From Pseudoxanthomonas helianthi (GTDB taxonomy: Bacteria > Pseudomonadota > Gammaproteobacteria > Xanthomonadales > Xanthomonadaceae), in assembly GCF_017939625.1 (NCBI RefSeq), contig NZ_JAGKTC010000001.1, positions 1,620,172 through 1,684,171 of the forward strand: a stretch of DNA of 64,000 bases, read 5' to 3'. The position numbers and the translations under genes were made by a program. Positions 18,093 through 28,177 of this stretch are shown piece after piece. Below the pieces are notes generated by a model. The model was not told where the DNA came from. It did no database searches and saw only the letters and a program-made list of their open reading frames with translations. Position 1 is the first letter of the stretch, and each line of letters begins with the position of its first letter.

Positions 18093-19304
18093 ATGAACAT
18101 ACCCGCCTGGTTGCGCCGCCGGATGGCTCCGGCCCCGGATTCCGCGGTGGCCGAGGCCCAGCGCCGCGGCAAGTCGCCGTGGACCGACGGCGTGCACCTG
18201 CTGTGGTCGGCCTGGGTGTTCGTCACCCCGTTGTTCGGCAGCGGCTACGACTGGAAGTGGGCCGGGTTCACCCTGCTGTCCTATCCGCTGTTCCTGTGGC
18301 TGTACGCCAAGGTGCTGCTCGCGCCGCGCCGGCACGGCTGGCGCTATGCCATCGGCATGGCGGTGCTCGGCCTGGCCTTGATGCGCTGGTACCCGTCGGG
18401 GCTGAGCTACTTCGTGTTCGGCTGCGTGATGTTGCGCACCAGTGCGAAGCGGCCGAGCCTGCGCGCCTATATCCTGCAACTGCTGGCGATGAACGCGGTG
18501 TACGTGGCGGTGGCCGCGTGGATCGGCTATCCGCCGCTGATGTGGGTGTGGATGCCGGTGATGACCCTGGTGATCGGCATCATCATCAACGTCGAACACG
18601 CCAGCCAGGAAAAAGACGCCGCGCTGGCGCTGTCGCACGACGAAGTGCGCCGGCTCGCCGCCACTGCCGAACGCGAGCGCATCGGCCGCGACCTGCACGA
18701 CCTGCTCGGGCACACGCTGTCGCTGATCACGCTGAAGCTGGAGCTGGCGCGCAAGCTGGCCGACCGCGATCCCGCGGCGTCGCGGCGCGAACTGGAGGAA
18801 GCCGAGCACGTCGCGCGCGACGCGTTGGCCCAGGTGCGCAGCGCGGTCACCGGCATCCGCTCCACCGACCTCGCCGCCGAACTCGCCTCGGCCAAGCTGA
18901 TGCTGGAATCCTCGCAGGTGCGGCTGGACTACGACGTGCCGCCGGCCGACCTGCCGCCGGAAGTCGAACGCGGCCTGGCGCTGGTCCTGCGCGAGGCGGC
19001 GACCAACATCGCCCGGCATGCGCAGGCGACCTGCGCGAAAATCGAGTTCGCGCGCGAGGCGAAGACCGTGCAGCTGTGCGTCGGCGACGACGGCCGCGGC
19101 GGTGTGCACGCGGACGGCAACGGCCTGACCGGCATGCGCGACCGGGTGCGCGCGCTCGGCGGCACGCTCAGCGTGGATTCGCCGCGCAACGGCGGCACCC
19201 GCCTGCTGGTGCGCGTGCCGCTGGCCTGGCGCGATCCGCTGCTGTCGCTGCGCGCGGTCGACGTTGCCGGCGAGGCGCTGCGCAGCGCGGAAGCGCGCGC
19301 ATGA
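18093..19304 (+). CDS. Sensor histidine kinase, DesK family
   Basis: 403 residues. The first half has about five membrane helices (residues 30-165) with no large extracytoplasmic domain, as in DesK-type sensors that read the membrane itself. A HisKA_3 dimerisation domain follows with phospho-acceptor His202 in GRDLHDLLGHTLSL, and an HATPase domain with LREAATNIARHAQA and GNGLTGMRDRVRALGG. The stop overlaps the regulator start (ATGA), so the pair is coupled. The kinase is 33 bases after the ABC-2 permease, so the exporter is its likely target. Confidence 0.93.
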   Translation: MNIPAWLRRRMAPAPDSAVAEAQRRGKSPWTDGVHLLWSAWVFVTPLFGSGYDWKWAGFTLLSYPLFLWLYAKVLLAPRRHGWRYAIGMAVLGLALMRWYPSGLSYFVFGCVMLRTSAKRPSLRAYILQLLAMNAVYVAVAAWIGYPPLMWVWMPVMTLVIGIIINVEHASQEKDAALALSHDEVRRLAATAERERIGRDLHDLLGHTLSLITLKLELARKLADRDPAASRRELEEAEHVARDALAQVRSAVTGIRSTDLAAELASAKLMLESSQVRLDYDVPPADLPPEVERGLALVLREAATNIARHAQATCAKIEFAREAKTVQLCVGDDGRGGVHADGNGLTGMRDRVRALGGTLSVDSPRNGGTRLLVRVPLAWRDPLLSLRAVDVAGEALRSAEARA

Positions 19305-19903
19305 TCCGGATCCTGTTGGCCGAGGACCAGGCGATGGTGCGCGGCGCGCTGTCCGCGCTGCTGAACCTGGAGACCGACATCGAAGTGCTGGGCGCCGCCG
19401 CCGACGGCGAGGCGGCTTGGCGCGAACTGCAACGCCTTAAACCCGACGTGCTGGTCACCGACATCGAGATGCCCGGCCTGTCCGGGCTGGAACTGGCGCA
19501 ACGCATCCAGCGCCACGAACTGCCGACGCGGGTGGTGATCGTCACCACCTTCGCCCGCGCCGGTTTCCTGCGGCGCGCGCTGGAAGCGGGCGTTTCCGGC
19601 TACCTGCTCAAGGACGCGCCGGCCGAAGACCTGGCCGAGGCCCTGCGCAAGGTGCATCGCGGCGGCCGCGCGATCGATCCGCAACTCGCGCTGGATGCGT
19701 GGAGCGATGCCGATCCGCTCAACGACCGCGAACGCCAGGTGCTGCGTTTCGCGGGCGAGGGCATGTCCGCCGCCGAGATCGCCGCGCAGCTGCGCCTGTC
19801 GCAGGGCACGGTGCGCAACTACCTGTCCGAAGCGATCGGCAAGCTCGGCGTCGGCAACCGGATCGAGGCGTATCGCCTCGCGCGGCAGAAGGGGTGGCTT
19901 TAG
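19301..19903 (+). CDS. NarL/LuxR-type response regulator, DesR family
   Basis: 200 residues. The receiver domain has the acidic pocket LAEDQ, phospho-acceptor Asp54 in VLVTDIEMPG and Lys in GYLLKDAPAE. The LuxR-type helix-turn-helix is LNDRERQVLRFAGEGMSAAEIAAQL. It forms a pair with the preceding DesK-like kinase and probably controls the adjacent ABC-2 exporter. The last 55 bases of the gene are present a second time at 21381-21435 (see that entry), showing a rearrangement downstream. Confidence 0.95.
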   Translation: MIRILLAEDQAMVRGALSALLNLETDIEVLGAAADGEAAWRELQRLKPDVLVTDIEMPGLSGLELAQRIQRHELPTRVVIVTTFARAGFLRRALEAGVSGYLLKDAPAEDLAEALRKVHRGGRAIDPQLALDAWSDADPLNDRERQVLRFAGEGMSAAEIAAQLRLSQGTVRNYLSEAIGKLGVGNRIEAYRLARQKGWL

Positions 19904-20045
19904 ATCGCAGGCAGAATGTTGAAAATTCTGAAGCGCTTGACGGCACTCCAACGCCGTCGCGATCTTGCGGAACTTCGCCGCGGAGCGCGTGTCGCTGGCA
20001 TGCGGAAGTCAATCAGGTAACACGTCGGGCCTTCCACCCGAAGAC

Positions 20046-21107
20046 CTAGCGCAGAAACTTCAGTGCCAGCCAAAGCAACCACATGCCGACAATCGTCCAT
20101 CCCACTATCCTGAAGGTACGGAGGTCTTTTCTCGTCCGCTTGGCCGACTTTTCCAGGGTCGCTTCTAGCTGGGGACGCAGTGCATCGTTCAAGGCCGCGT
20201 GCTGGCGCATCCGCGCTTCGAAGGCGCGCATTTGCTCCGGGCTGGGATCGATCGGCGTGGCGCGCATCTCCTCGGTGATGCGTTCGGCTTCTTCGTTCAT
20301 TTCCTGCATGCGCAACCACGTGGAGACCTCGTCGGCTTCCATACGATGGTGCCAATGCTTCAGCAGCGGCGCATTGTGGCTCCGGCGCAGCGCCAGCGCC
20401 GATCGGTGGATCAGCTCTGGGTCCTTGTTCAGGATATTCAGCGGCACCGGCAAAGAACCGTAGCCTGGGTTGCTCCGCAACCGTCTTCCCTGTATCCAGC
20501 GGAAGAAGGGCGGAGCGTTGTTGAGGTAGCGCAAGGGCTCACGCACGCAGAGGAACAAGGTGTGGCTGGTGGAATAGCGCACCTTCATGCTGTGCAGCTG
20601 CAGGCCCACCACGTCCGCCCAAGGAATGGAGCCGTATATCGCGTGACGTATTCCGCGGGAATCCATCTGCAGCATCGGTCCGGGGCGCAGGAACTGCCGG
20701 GCCAGTTCGTAGCCCAGCAAGAGGAAAAGAAGCAACAGGCCCAATCCCAGTGCGGACATGCCCCATTGGCCCTTCCGCGCGGCGGCGTAACCCATTGCGC
20801 CGAACCCCACGGTCAGCGGAATCACCAGCAGAAACCACCATGGGCTGCCCTGGGCTACGAACACGTGCTCGCGTCGCGCGGATTCCAGTTCTTCCTGGTT
20901 CCGTGCTTGTTGCCGTTTGCCCAGCCATCGGCTAGCCAGCAGGGAAAGGCCCAGGCACGCCGCGCATGCCAGCCAAGCGGTTTCGACGCCCGCCGGCAAC
21001 GCCGTGGCGTTCTGGCGCGAATGCAGCCAAGGCAAGGTGTAGAGCAACAGGCCCAGGCCGGAAACGATGGCTGCGACCTGGGACAGAAACTTACCGAGCT
21101 TCAGCAT
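20046..21107 (-). CDS. Membrane protein of unknown function with a PH-like cytosolic domain
   Basis: 353 residues. Two helices lie near the N terminus (VAAIVSGLGLLLYTLPWLH; AWLACAACLGLSLLASRWLG) and two more around residues 90-135. A soluble region follows, beginning MLQMDSRGIRHAIYGSIPW, which has the beta-strand pattern of bacterial PH-like domains. There is a long charged helical part (VSTWLRMQEMNEEAERITE) and a C-terminal membrane anchor (VGWTIVGMWLLWLALKFL). No family is recognised. The gene sits inside a block bordered by a duplicated aminopeptidase and regulator fragment, and its codon use is less GC-extreme than its neighbours, so it may have been acquired. Confidence 0.65.
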   Translation of the reverse strand: MLKLGKFLSQVAAIVSGLGLLLYTLPWLHSRQNATALPAGVETAWLACAACLGLSLLASRWLGKRQQARNQEELESARREHVFVAQGSPWWFLLVIPLTVGFGAMGYAAARKGQWGMSALGLGLLLLFLLLGYELARQFLRPGPMLQMDSRGIRHAIYGSIPWADVVGLQLHSMKVRYSTSHTLFLCVREPLRYLNNAPPFFRWIQGRRLRSNPGYGSLPVPLNILNKDPELIHRSALALRRSHNAPLLKHWHHRMEADEVSTWLRMQEMNEEAERITEEMRATPIDPSPEQMRAFEARMRQHAALNDALRPQLEATLEKSAKRTRKDLRTFRIVGWTIVGMWLLWLALKFLR

Positions 21108-21189
21108 CCTGCACGCTCACGACGTCAAATTGTCCAATTATCGGGGCCGCATACTGCAAATTGTCGCGTCCCGAATCCAGTCTCCATCT

Positions 21190-21380
21190 TGGATCACTCG
21201 CAGCGCGCCTTCAACATGGCGTGGACCGAGCGCAGGCCGCGCACTCCCCCGCCGCGGGATGGCGGGGACGGTCGTTGTCGTTCCACGCCTAGGCGTCGAT
21301 GAGCGCCCAGGGCATGCCCGTGTGCACGAAGCACTCCATATACAACGCGGCGGCGACGCTGCCGACCATGGTCGAACCGG
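21190..21380 (-). pseudogene. Degenerate copy of the leucyl aminopeptidase 3' end
   Basis: This stretch repeats, with many substitutions and small indels, the end of the intact aminopeptidase gene at 21964-22155. Shared blocks include CGCAGCGCGCCTTCAACAT, GGTCGTTGTCGTTCCA and CCATGGTCGAACCGGCGT. It runs in the same (minus) orientation, has no start and its frame is interrupted, so it is a dead fragment. Its left side adjoins the unknown membrane-protein gene and its right side is fused to a copy of the response-regulator end. Confidence 0.8.
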
Positions 21381-21435
21381 CGTCGGCAACCGGATCGAGG
21401 CGTATCGCCTCGCGCGGCAGAAAGGATGGCTGTGA
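21381..21435 (+). pseudogene. Copy of the response-regulator 3' end
   Basis: GGCGTCGGCAACCGGATCGA and the following 30 bases repeat the last codons of the regulator at 19849-19903 almost exactly (GNRIEAYRLARQKGWL is encoded in both), ending in TGA instead of TAG. Only the terminal 18 codons are present. The junction with the aminopeptidase fragment falls in shared sequence of the form CCGGCGT/GGC, which suggests recombination at a short homology. Confidence 0.85.
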
Positions 21436-21460
21436 ACGTTCGCGTCGCGCAGCGAAAGGA

Positions 21461-21943
21461 CTAGCGCAGCGCCAGCTCCAGGTAGCGCACGCCGTCGACG
21501 GGATTGAAGCGGTAGGGTGCGATTTCGCGGAAGCCCAGCGCGGCATACAGCGCCTGCGCGGCCTGCATGCTCGGCAGGGTATCGAGGCGCAAGTGCGCGT
21601 AACCCAGCTCGGTCGCGCGTGCGATCGCCGTTTCGGACAGGCGCCTGCCCAATGCAAGGCCGCGTCCTGCCGGGCGCACGTACAGGCGTTTCAGTTCGGC
21701 CACGTCGGGTGCGTCCAGTGCGCGCAACGCGACGCAGCCGAGGGCGTCGTCGCCGCGAAAGGCGAGGAACAGCGCGCCGCCCGGTGCCTGGTAGGCGCCG
21801 GGCAGGGTCGCGACTTCTTGTTCGAAACCCTGGAAGCCCAGGTCGACGTCGAGCGAGTCCGCATACTCGCGGAACAGGGCTTCGACGCAGTCGCGGTCCT
21901 GCGGAAAGCGCGCGTCGCGGAGGGTGACGATGTCGTCGGACAT
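21461..21943 (-). CDS. GNAT family N-acetyltransferase
   Basis: 160 residues with a GNAT core: [20 protein letters not shown] leads into the acetyl-CoA loop [19 protein letters not shown], followed by [20 protein letters not shown] and [13 protein letters not shown]. The Q/RxxGxG/A loop is GRGLAL here. The acceptor substrate is unknown. The ATG at 21943 gives a normal family length; longer frames upstream run into the aminopeptidase gene in another frame. It lies 20 bases downstream of the aminopeptidase gene on the same strand and may be cotranscribed with it. Confidence 0.88.
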   Translation of the reverse strand: MSDDIVTLRDARFPQDRDCVEALFREYADSLDVDLGFQGFEQEVATLPGAYQAPGGALFLAFRGDDALGCVALRALDAPDVAELKRLYVRPAGRGLALGRRLSETAIARATELGYAHLRLDTLPSMQAAQALYAALGFREIAPYRFNPVDGVRYLELALR

Positions 21944-21963
21944 GCAGGCTTCGCGAGGTGGAA

Positions 21964-23327
<1,364 letters not shown>

Positions 23328-23331
<4 letters not shown>

Positions 23332-24056
23332 GCGTTCGGCTCGGCGTCGGGGCCTTGGGGAAGCGCGTCCAGCCAATCGGCCAGCGCGGTCAGGGTGGTG
23401 AATTCCAGGTCGGCGCGCGGCGCGCCGTGGGGCCACGCGTGGTCGCCGCGATCCAGCCAGCACGCGCGCAGCCCGGCGCGCATCGCGCCCAGCGCGTCGA
23501 GTTCGGGGTGGTCGCCGACGTGCAGGACTTCGCCGGGCGCGACGCCCAGCCGTTCGCAGGCGGCGTGGAAGATGCTGGCTTCCGGTTTCGCCGCGCCGTG
23601 TTCGCGGGCGTGGATCTGCGAATGGAACAGCGAAGCCAGCCCGATCGTGTGCAGGTCGGCGTTGCCGTTGCTCAGCGCCGCCACCGGCACGCGCGCGGCG
23701 ATGCGATGCAGGGCGTCCAGCGCGTCGGGATAGAACTCGACCTGGTTGCGCGCGGCGTAGAACAGCTGGTAGCCCTCGTCGGCCAGCGCGACGTCGCCGC
23801 CGCTTTCGCGCAGCGCGGTCTCGATGCTCAGGCGGCGCAACGCCGACAGGTCGTGGACCAGGTGCGGGTTTTCGGCGAACACCCGCTCGCGCAATTCGCG
23901 CATCGCGTGGATCGGGAAACGTTCGGCGGTGCGGGGGCTGCGTTCGCGGAACCAGTCGTCGAGCACGCGCTCGATGCGCGCGCCGATCGGCGGGAACGGC
24001 CACAGGGTGTCGTCGAGGTCGAGGGTGATGGCGCGGATGGGAAAGCTCACCCGCAC
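23328..24056 (-). CDS. HAD-superfamily phosphatase, YigB-like
   Basis: 242 residues. HAD motif I is [11 protein letters not shown], motif II is [10 protein letters not shown], the lysine of motif III is in [11 protein letters not shown] and motif IV is [18 protein letters not shown] helical cap lies between motifs I and II (about residues 20-100), as in subfamily IA. E. coli YigB of the same design dephosphorylates FMN and related nucleotides. The substrate here is inferred only from likeness. The gene overlaps the downstream aminopeptidase start by four bases. Confidence 0.88.
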
Positions 24057-24072
24057 ATTCTACGCCGTGCCC

Positions 24073-25188
24073 TCATTCGAGCAGCCGGGCCCAGCCTTCC
24101 AGGCCCTGCATGCGCTGCAGCACCAGTTTAGCGCAGACCATCAGCGGCACCGCCAGCAGCAGGCCGGTGAAGCCCCACATCAGGCCGAACAGCATCAGGG
24201 CCAGCACCAGCACCAGCGGCGACAGGTGCATCTGCCGGCCCAGCACGATCGGGGTGACGATCTGGCCTTCGATCAGGTGCAGGCCCAGGTACACGCCGGT
24301 CGGCAGCAGCGATTGCCACAGCGTGTCGAAGCTGACCAGGCCCACTCCCAGCATCAGCATCATGCCGATCAGCGGACCGACGAACGGGGCGAAGTTCAGC
24401 AGCGCGGCAGCAGTGCCCCACAGCAATGCATCGCCAGGCGGCATCCCGATCAGGTACAGCGCGCCGGCGAACACCATGCCGAACACCGCATTGATCAGGC
24501 TGATGGTCAGCACGTAGCGCGACAGCGCCTGTTCGATCGATTTCAGCAGGTCCACGGTGAAACGCTTCTGCTGGTAATCGGGCAGCAGGCCGAGGGTGCC
24601 GCGTTGCAGGTTGCCGCCGTAGACCATGAAGAAGTAGGTCAGCAGCACCACCGCCAGTACCGATGCGGCCGCTCGCGGCGCCGTGGTCAGTGCGCGGTAC
24701 GGATCGGGTTGCGCCGTGCCGACCATCTTCAGCGGGGGGCCGTCCTGGCCGCTGGCCGCACGGGCGAAATTCTCCGCCGCACGGTTGGCGTCCTGCATCG
24801 GCTTGGTCAGCTCGCGCAACTTCGGCGCCAGCTGGCGCAGTTCGCGCGGCGCGTCATGGAACCACGAGGCCGCCGGTTCCCACAGCTGCGAGACCAGCGC
24901 CACGCCGCCGGCCAGTCCGCCCAGCAGCAGGATCAGCGCGCCCAGCGCGCGCGGCAGGCGCAGCTTGTCCAGCACGCGCAGCATCGGCGCGCCGATCAGC
25001 GACAGGAACAGGGCCAGCAGCACCGGCAACACCAGCGCCTGGGCCAGCCACAGCGTGTAGCCGACCGCCAGCGTCGCCAGCACCACCATCGAAGCGGGCG
25101 CGCGCGGACGGCGCCGCATGGGCGGATTCTCGCCGGCGGAAACCTGGCCTGCGGTGGCGATCGCGTCGGCGCGGGTGTCGTCGGTCAC
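24073..25188 (-). CDS. AI-2E family transporter (PerM/YdiK-like)
   Basis: 371-residue membrane protein with eight helices, a soluble loop in the middle (residues 105-175, LRELTKPMQDANRAAENFAR) and the family segment LLNFAPFVGPLIGMMLMLGVG near residue 270, followed by EGQIVTPIVLGRQMHLSPL. The latter is the best-conserved block of the AI-2 exporter superfamily. Members move diverse small molecules or sodium, and a link to AI-2 is not implied. It is preceded by the HAD gene's promoter-free gap of 16 bases, so the transporter, phosphatase, aminopeptidase and acetyltransferase could form one transcript. Confidence 0.9.
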   Translation of the reverse strand: MTDDTRADAIATAGQVSAGENPPMRRRPRAPASMVVLATLAVGYTLWLAQALVLPVLLALFLSLIGAPMLRVLDKLRLPRALGALILLLGGLAGGVALVSQLWEPAASWFHDAPRELRQLAPKLRELTKPMQDANRAAENFARAASGQDGPPLKMVGTAQPDPYRALTTAPRAAASVLAVVLLTYFFMVYGGNLQRGTLGLLPDYQQKRFTVDLLKSIEQALSRYVLTISLINAVFGMVFAGALYLIGMPPGDALLWGTAAALLNFAPFVGPLIGMMLMLGVGLVSFDTLWQSLLPTGVYLGLHLIEGQIVTPIVLGRQMHLSPLVLVLALMLFGLMWGFTGLLLAVPLMVCAKLVLQRMQGLEGWARLLE

Positions 25189-25261
25189 GGGTGGGAATCC
25201 GTCGGCAGGGAGGCGGATTATGCGCGCGGGCGTGCGGGGTGCGGTGGCGCCCGGCGGCGTT

Positions 25262-25669
25262 TCAGCGTTCGGAAACTTCGGTCGCCGCCTCGGCCGGACG
25301 CGGTGCGGTCGGCGCCGGTGCGGCGTCGAAGGCTTCGTCGACCAGCGGCTCTTCCGGCAACGGCGCCTCGGCCACGCTTTCGGCCGCCTGCTCGGCGGCT
25401 TCGCCGGCGGCCGCGGCCTGCACGCTGGCGAACAGCGACGACACCGCGCCGATCATCTGCAGCACGCGTGGGCCGGTCAGCGCGCGCAGCGGTTCGGCCC
25501 GTCCGGTCAGGAAGCCGGCGATCAGTCCCGCGGAAACGATGCGCCACGGCGTCCAGCCTTCGCGCCAGCCGGTCTTCAACGCGGCCCAGCGTTCGCCCAG
25601 TTGCTGCGCGCGGCCTTCGACCATGCGTTCGCGGCGTTGCACGCGGCGCTGCAGGGTTTCGAAGTTCAT
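25262..25669 (-). CDS. YqjK-like protein with acidic Ala/Pro-rich tail
   Basis: 135 residues. The N-terminal part (MNFETLQRRVQRRERMVEGR) is basic and helical. A hydrophobic stretch follows (IVSAGLIAGFLTGR), and the last 55 residues are Ala/Glu/Pro rich. The position after YqjE- and YqjD-like genes matches the yqjCDEK order of enterobacteria, where YqjK is small and membrane associated. The sequence itself is too simple to prove homology. Overlap of four bases with the preceding gene shows coupling. Confidence 0.6.
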   Translation of the reverse strand: MNFETLQRRVQRRERMVEGRAQQLGERWAALKTGWREGWTPWRIVSAGLIAGFLTGRAEPLRALTGPRVLQMIGAVSSLFASVQAAAAGEAAEQAAESVAEAPLPEEPLVDEAFDAAPAPTAPRPAEAATEVSER

Positions 25670-26121
25670 GCGTCCTCGTCGTCGCCGTCGTGGCCGCCCA
25701 GGCCGAGCCGCGCCAGTTGCCGGCGGGTGGCGTCGAGCTTGGTGTGTTCGAAATAGGCCATCGCGCGCCAGCCGGCGAAGGCGGTCACGCCCAAGCTCAG
25801 CAGCGCGGCGATGCTCAGCGCGGCCAGCCACGACATGCCGAAGCGTTGCAGCAACGACACCAGCGCCGCCATCAGCAGCAGCCACGACGACGCGCCGAAG
25901 GCGATGGCCACGCCGACCCAGGCCAGTGCGCGGCCCAGCGCGCTGCGGGCCAAGGCGAGATCGGCGGCGACCAGCCCGCGCCAGGCGCGGCCGCTGTCGA
26001 AGGCGGCGGACAGGCTTTCGCGTCCGGCGCCGGCGACCCGGCGCAGGCTTTCTTCCAGCGAAGCCGGCGCGGGGCGCTCGCCGTCGTCGCCAGCGGACGT
26101 CGGATCGTCGGAGGGACTCAC
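25666..26121 (-). CDS. Phage-holin family protein, YqjE-like
   Basis: 151 residues. A charged N terminus precedes an amphipathic region (RGLVAADLALARSALGRAL) and two adjacent membrane helices (VGVAIAFGASSWLLLMAALVS; WLAALSIAALLSLGVTAFAG), the arrangement of the putative Actinobacteriophage holin superfamily that includes YqjE. In E. coli the yqjD operon is active in stationary phase, and YqjD tethers ribosomes to the membrane. The gene stands between the DUF883 gene and the YqjK-like gene. Confidence 0.75.
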   Translation of the reverse strand: MSPSDDPTSAGDDGERPAPASLEESLRRVAGAGRESLSAAFDSGRAWRGLVAADLALARSALGRALAWVGVAIAFGASSWLLLMAALVSLLQRFGMSWLAALSIAALLSLGVTAFAGWRAMAYFEHTKLDATRRQLARLGLGGHDGDDEDA

Positions 26122-26132
26122 GCCTTCGCGGC

Positions 26133-26501
26133 TCAGTCCTTGCTGCCGCTGCGGGCCAGCTTGGCGATGATCCAGCCGGCGGCGAAGGCCACGCCGAACG
26201 AAGCCAGCGGGCGTTCGCGGATCAGGTCGGCGGCGCTGTCGATCAGGTCGCGGCCCTTGTCCATCAACGCGTCCATCTGTTCCTTGGCGGCGGCACCGCC
26301 GGATTCGGCGGCGCTGATGCCGGCCAGCGCGCTGTCGGCCAGTTCGGACTTCACGTTGGCCTTGCCCAGTCGCAGTTCGTCGCTGGCGGCGCCGGCGGCG
26401 CCCTTCAGCGCTTCGCCTGCGGCGGCCGCGGCGGATTTCAGGTGCGATCCGGCTTCGCCCAGGCTGGCCTTGACGTCGTCGGTGGCGGAATTGGCGGTCA
26501 T
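26133..26501 (-). CDS. DUF883 (YqjD/ElaB) family protein
   Basis: 122 residues, Ala-rich and helical, with a C-terminal membrane helix of the form LASFGVAFAAGWIIAKLARSG. The DUF883 hallmark is a helix pair followed by RERPLASFGVAFAAG, seen here near residue 95. Such proteins anchor to the inner membrane by their tail and bind 70S/100S ribosomes in stationary phase in E. coli. I start at ATG 26501 (MTANSATDDVKASLGEAG); GGAG lies eight bases upstream. It is the first gene of the YqjD-E-K-like operon. Confidence 0.8.
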   Translation of the reverse strand: MTANSATDDVKASLGEAGSHLKSAAAAAGEALKGAAGAASDELRLGKANVKSELADSALAGISAAESGGAAAKEQMDALMDKGRDLIDSAADLIRERPLASFGVAFAAGWIIAKLARSGSKD

Positions 26502-26587
26502 GGCGGAACTCCTTCTGCGGGGTTCCGCCAATCTAGCGCAAGGCCATGAACAACCTGTTATGAGAATCCGCTGCGGAAACGGCTGTT

Positions 26588-26670
26588 GTGGGAGCGGCCT
26601 TGGCCGCGAATGCTTTTCATGCTTTTCCACCAATCCGGCGAAAAGCATTCGCGGCCAAGGCCGCTCCCAC
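26588..26670. repeat. Long palindromic repeat, GTGGGAGC family (copy 2)
   Basis: GTGGGAGCGGCCTTGGCCGC followed by GAATGCTTTT is mirrored by AAAAGCATTC and GCGGCCAAGGCCGCTCCCAC. It is the same element as at 7396-7470 with a different loop. It lies between the DUF883 promoter and the end of the Do-type protease gene. Confidence 0.8.
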
Positions 26671-26680
26671 AGGATCTTGG

Positions 26681-28177
26681 CTACTGCATCAGCAACTGGC
26701 CGCGATCGCCCCCGCGCAGCACGCCCAGCACCAGCTGCGCCGGTTTCCGCTCGAAGCTGGCGCGGAACGCGGGCAGGTCGCCGAAGTCTCCGCTGCTGCT
26801 GGCGAAGATGATGTCGCCCTGGCGCAGGCCGTTGTTCCAGGCGCGGCTGCCGCGCTCGACCGTGCCGATCTGCACGCCGCCGGCGGCGCCCATGCCGCGC
26901 AGCTGCTGGCGCGTGCCTTCGTCCAGTTCGTTGAAGGTGGCCCCGGCCAGGCGCGGGTCGAGGCTGGCGCCGACCGCGTTGCGCGCCTGTTCCTTCAGCG
27001 TCGCGGTCAGCTGCAGCGGCTTGCCGTTGCGGCGCAGGTCCAGGACCACGCGGCTGCCGACGCCCTGCAGGCCTTCGAAGTTGTGCAGCGCGCGGCTGTC
27101 GCCGATGCGCTGGCCGTTGGCCGCGAGCACCACATCGCCGGCCTGCACGCCTGCCGCCGCCGCGGCCGAGCCCGGGAACACCCGGGTCACCACCGCGCCA
27201 CTGGGCGCATCCAGGCCCAGGCCCTTGGCCAGGCGCGCATCGACATCCTGGCTCTCCAGGCCCAGGGTGCCGCGCTTGACCACGCCGTTGTTGGCGATCA
27301 GCTGGTCCTTGATGCTGCGGGCCAGGTTGATCGGAATGGCGAAGCCCAGGCCGATGTTGCCGGCCATGCTGCCCTGCGGGTTGAAGCTGGCGGTGTTGAT
27401 GCCGACCAGCTGGCCCTGCAGGTTGACCAGTGGGCCGCCGGAATTGCCCGGGTTGATGCTGGCGTCGGTCTGGATGAAGTTCTGGAAGCCGGCCACCGGA
27501 ATGCCGCTGCGGCCGACCGCCGAGACGATGCCCGAGGTCACCGTTTGCCCCAGCCCGTACGGATTGCCGACCGCGACGACAAAATCGCCGACCGCCAGCT
27601 GGTCGCTGTCGGCCAGCGGGATCGCGGTCAGGTTGTTGGCGGGGATGCGGATCACCGCGATGTCGGTGTCGGGGTCGGAGCCGAGGAATTCGGCCTCGAC
27701 GCTGCGCCCGTCGCTGAGGGTCACCGAGACGCCGTCGGCGTTCTCGACCACGTGGTGGTTGGTCAGGACCAGGCCGCGCTGGGCATCGATGATCACGCCC
27801 GAGCCCAGGGCGCGTTCGACCCGTTCGCGCGGCATCGCCGGGATGCCGAACAGGCGGCGGAAGATCGGGTCGTTGGCGAACGGCCCCAGCGGGCTGGCCA
27901 CGCGCACGGTCTGGCGGCTGTACACGCTGACCACGGCCGGGGTGACCTTGCGCAGCATCGGCGCCAGCGAAGGCAGCGCCTGGCCATTGACCGCGGCCGG
28001 CAGCGAACCGGCGGCGGCCGGCAGCGCGGCCGCGGCGACCGGCGCGGGGGCGGCCTGGGCCGGGTGGTCGAAGGTCTCGCGCAGGCCGGTGGCGGCGAAG
28101 CCACCGAACGCGGCGGCGGCGGTCAGGGCAAGCAGGGTGGGCAGGGGGCGCATGGTTCGGCGGGTCGGATCGTTCAT
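26681..28177 (-). CDS. Do/DegP-family serine endoprotease
   Basis: 498 residues. An N-terminal hydrophobic stretch (PTLLALTAAAAFGGFAATG) serves as signal or anchor. A trypsin-like domain has the triad His142 in LTNHHVVE, Asp172 in DTDIAVI and Ser246 in NPGNSGGPL. Two PDZ domains follow (about residues 310-395, LGLESQDVDARLAKGLG, and 420-495). It degrades and refolds damaged periplasmic proteins. The second PDZ domain is complete, so the protein is DegP/DegQ-like rather than DegS-like. It is transcribed away from the nrdJ leader, with a 500-base shared control region. Confidence 0.95.
   Translation of the reverse strand: MNDPTRRTMRPLPTLLALTAAAAFGGFAATGLRETFDHPAQAAPAPVAAAALPAAAGSLPAAVNGQALPSLAPMLRKVTPAVVSVYSRQTVRVASPLGPFANDPIFRRLFGIPAMPRERVERALGSGVIIDAQRGLVLTNHHVVENADGVSVTLSDGRSVEAEFLGSDPDTDIAVIRIPANNLTAIPLADSDQLAVGDFVVAVGNPYGLGQTVTSGIVSAVGRSGIPVAGFQNFIQTDASINPGNSGGPLVNLQGQLVGINTASFNPQGSMAGNIGLGFAIPINLARSIKDQLIANNGVVKRGTLGLESQDVDARLAKGLGLDAPSGAVVTRVFPGSAAAAAGVQAGDVVLAANGQRIGDSRALHNFEGLQGVGSRVVLDLRRNGKPLQLTATLKEQARNAVGASLDPRLAGATFNELDEGTRQQLRGMGAAGGVQIGTVERGSRAWNNGLRQGDIIFASSSGDFGDLPAFRASFERKPAQLVLGVLRGGDRGQLLMQ

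Noticed and set aside
24073..25188. AI-2 quorum-sensing exporter
   Set aside because: The family name is historical. There is no luxS or Lsr gene in the window, and members carry many substrates.
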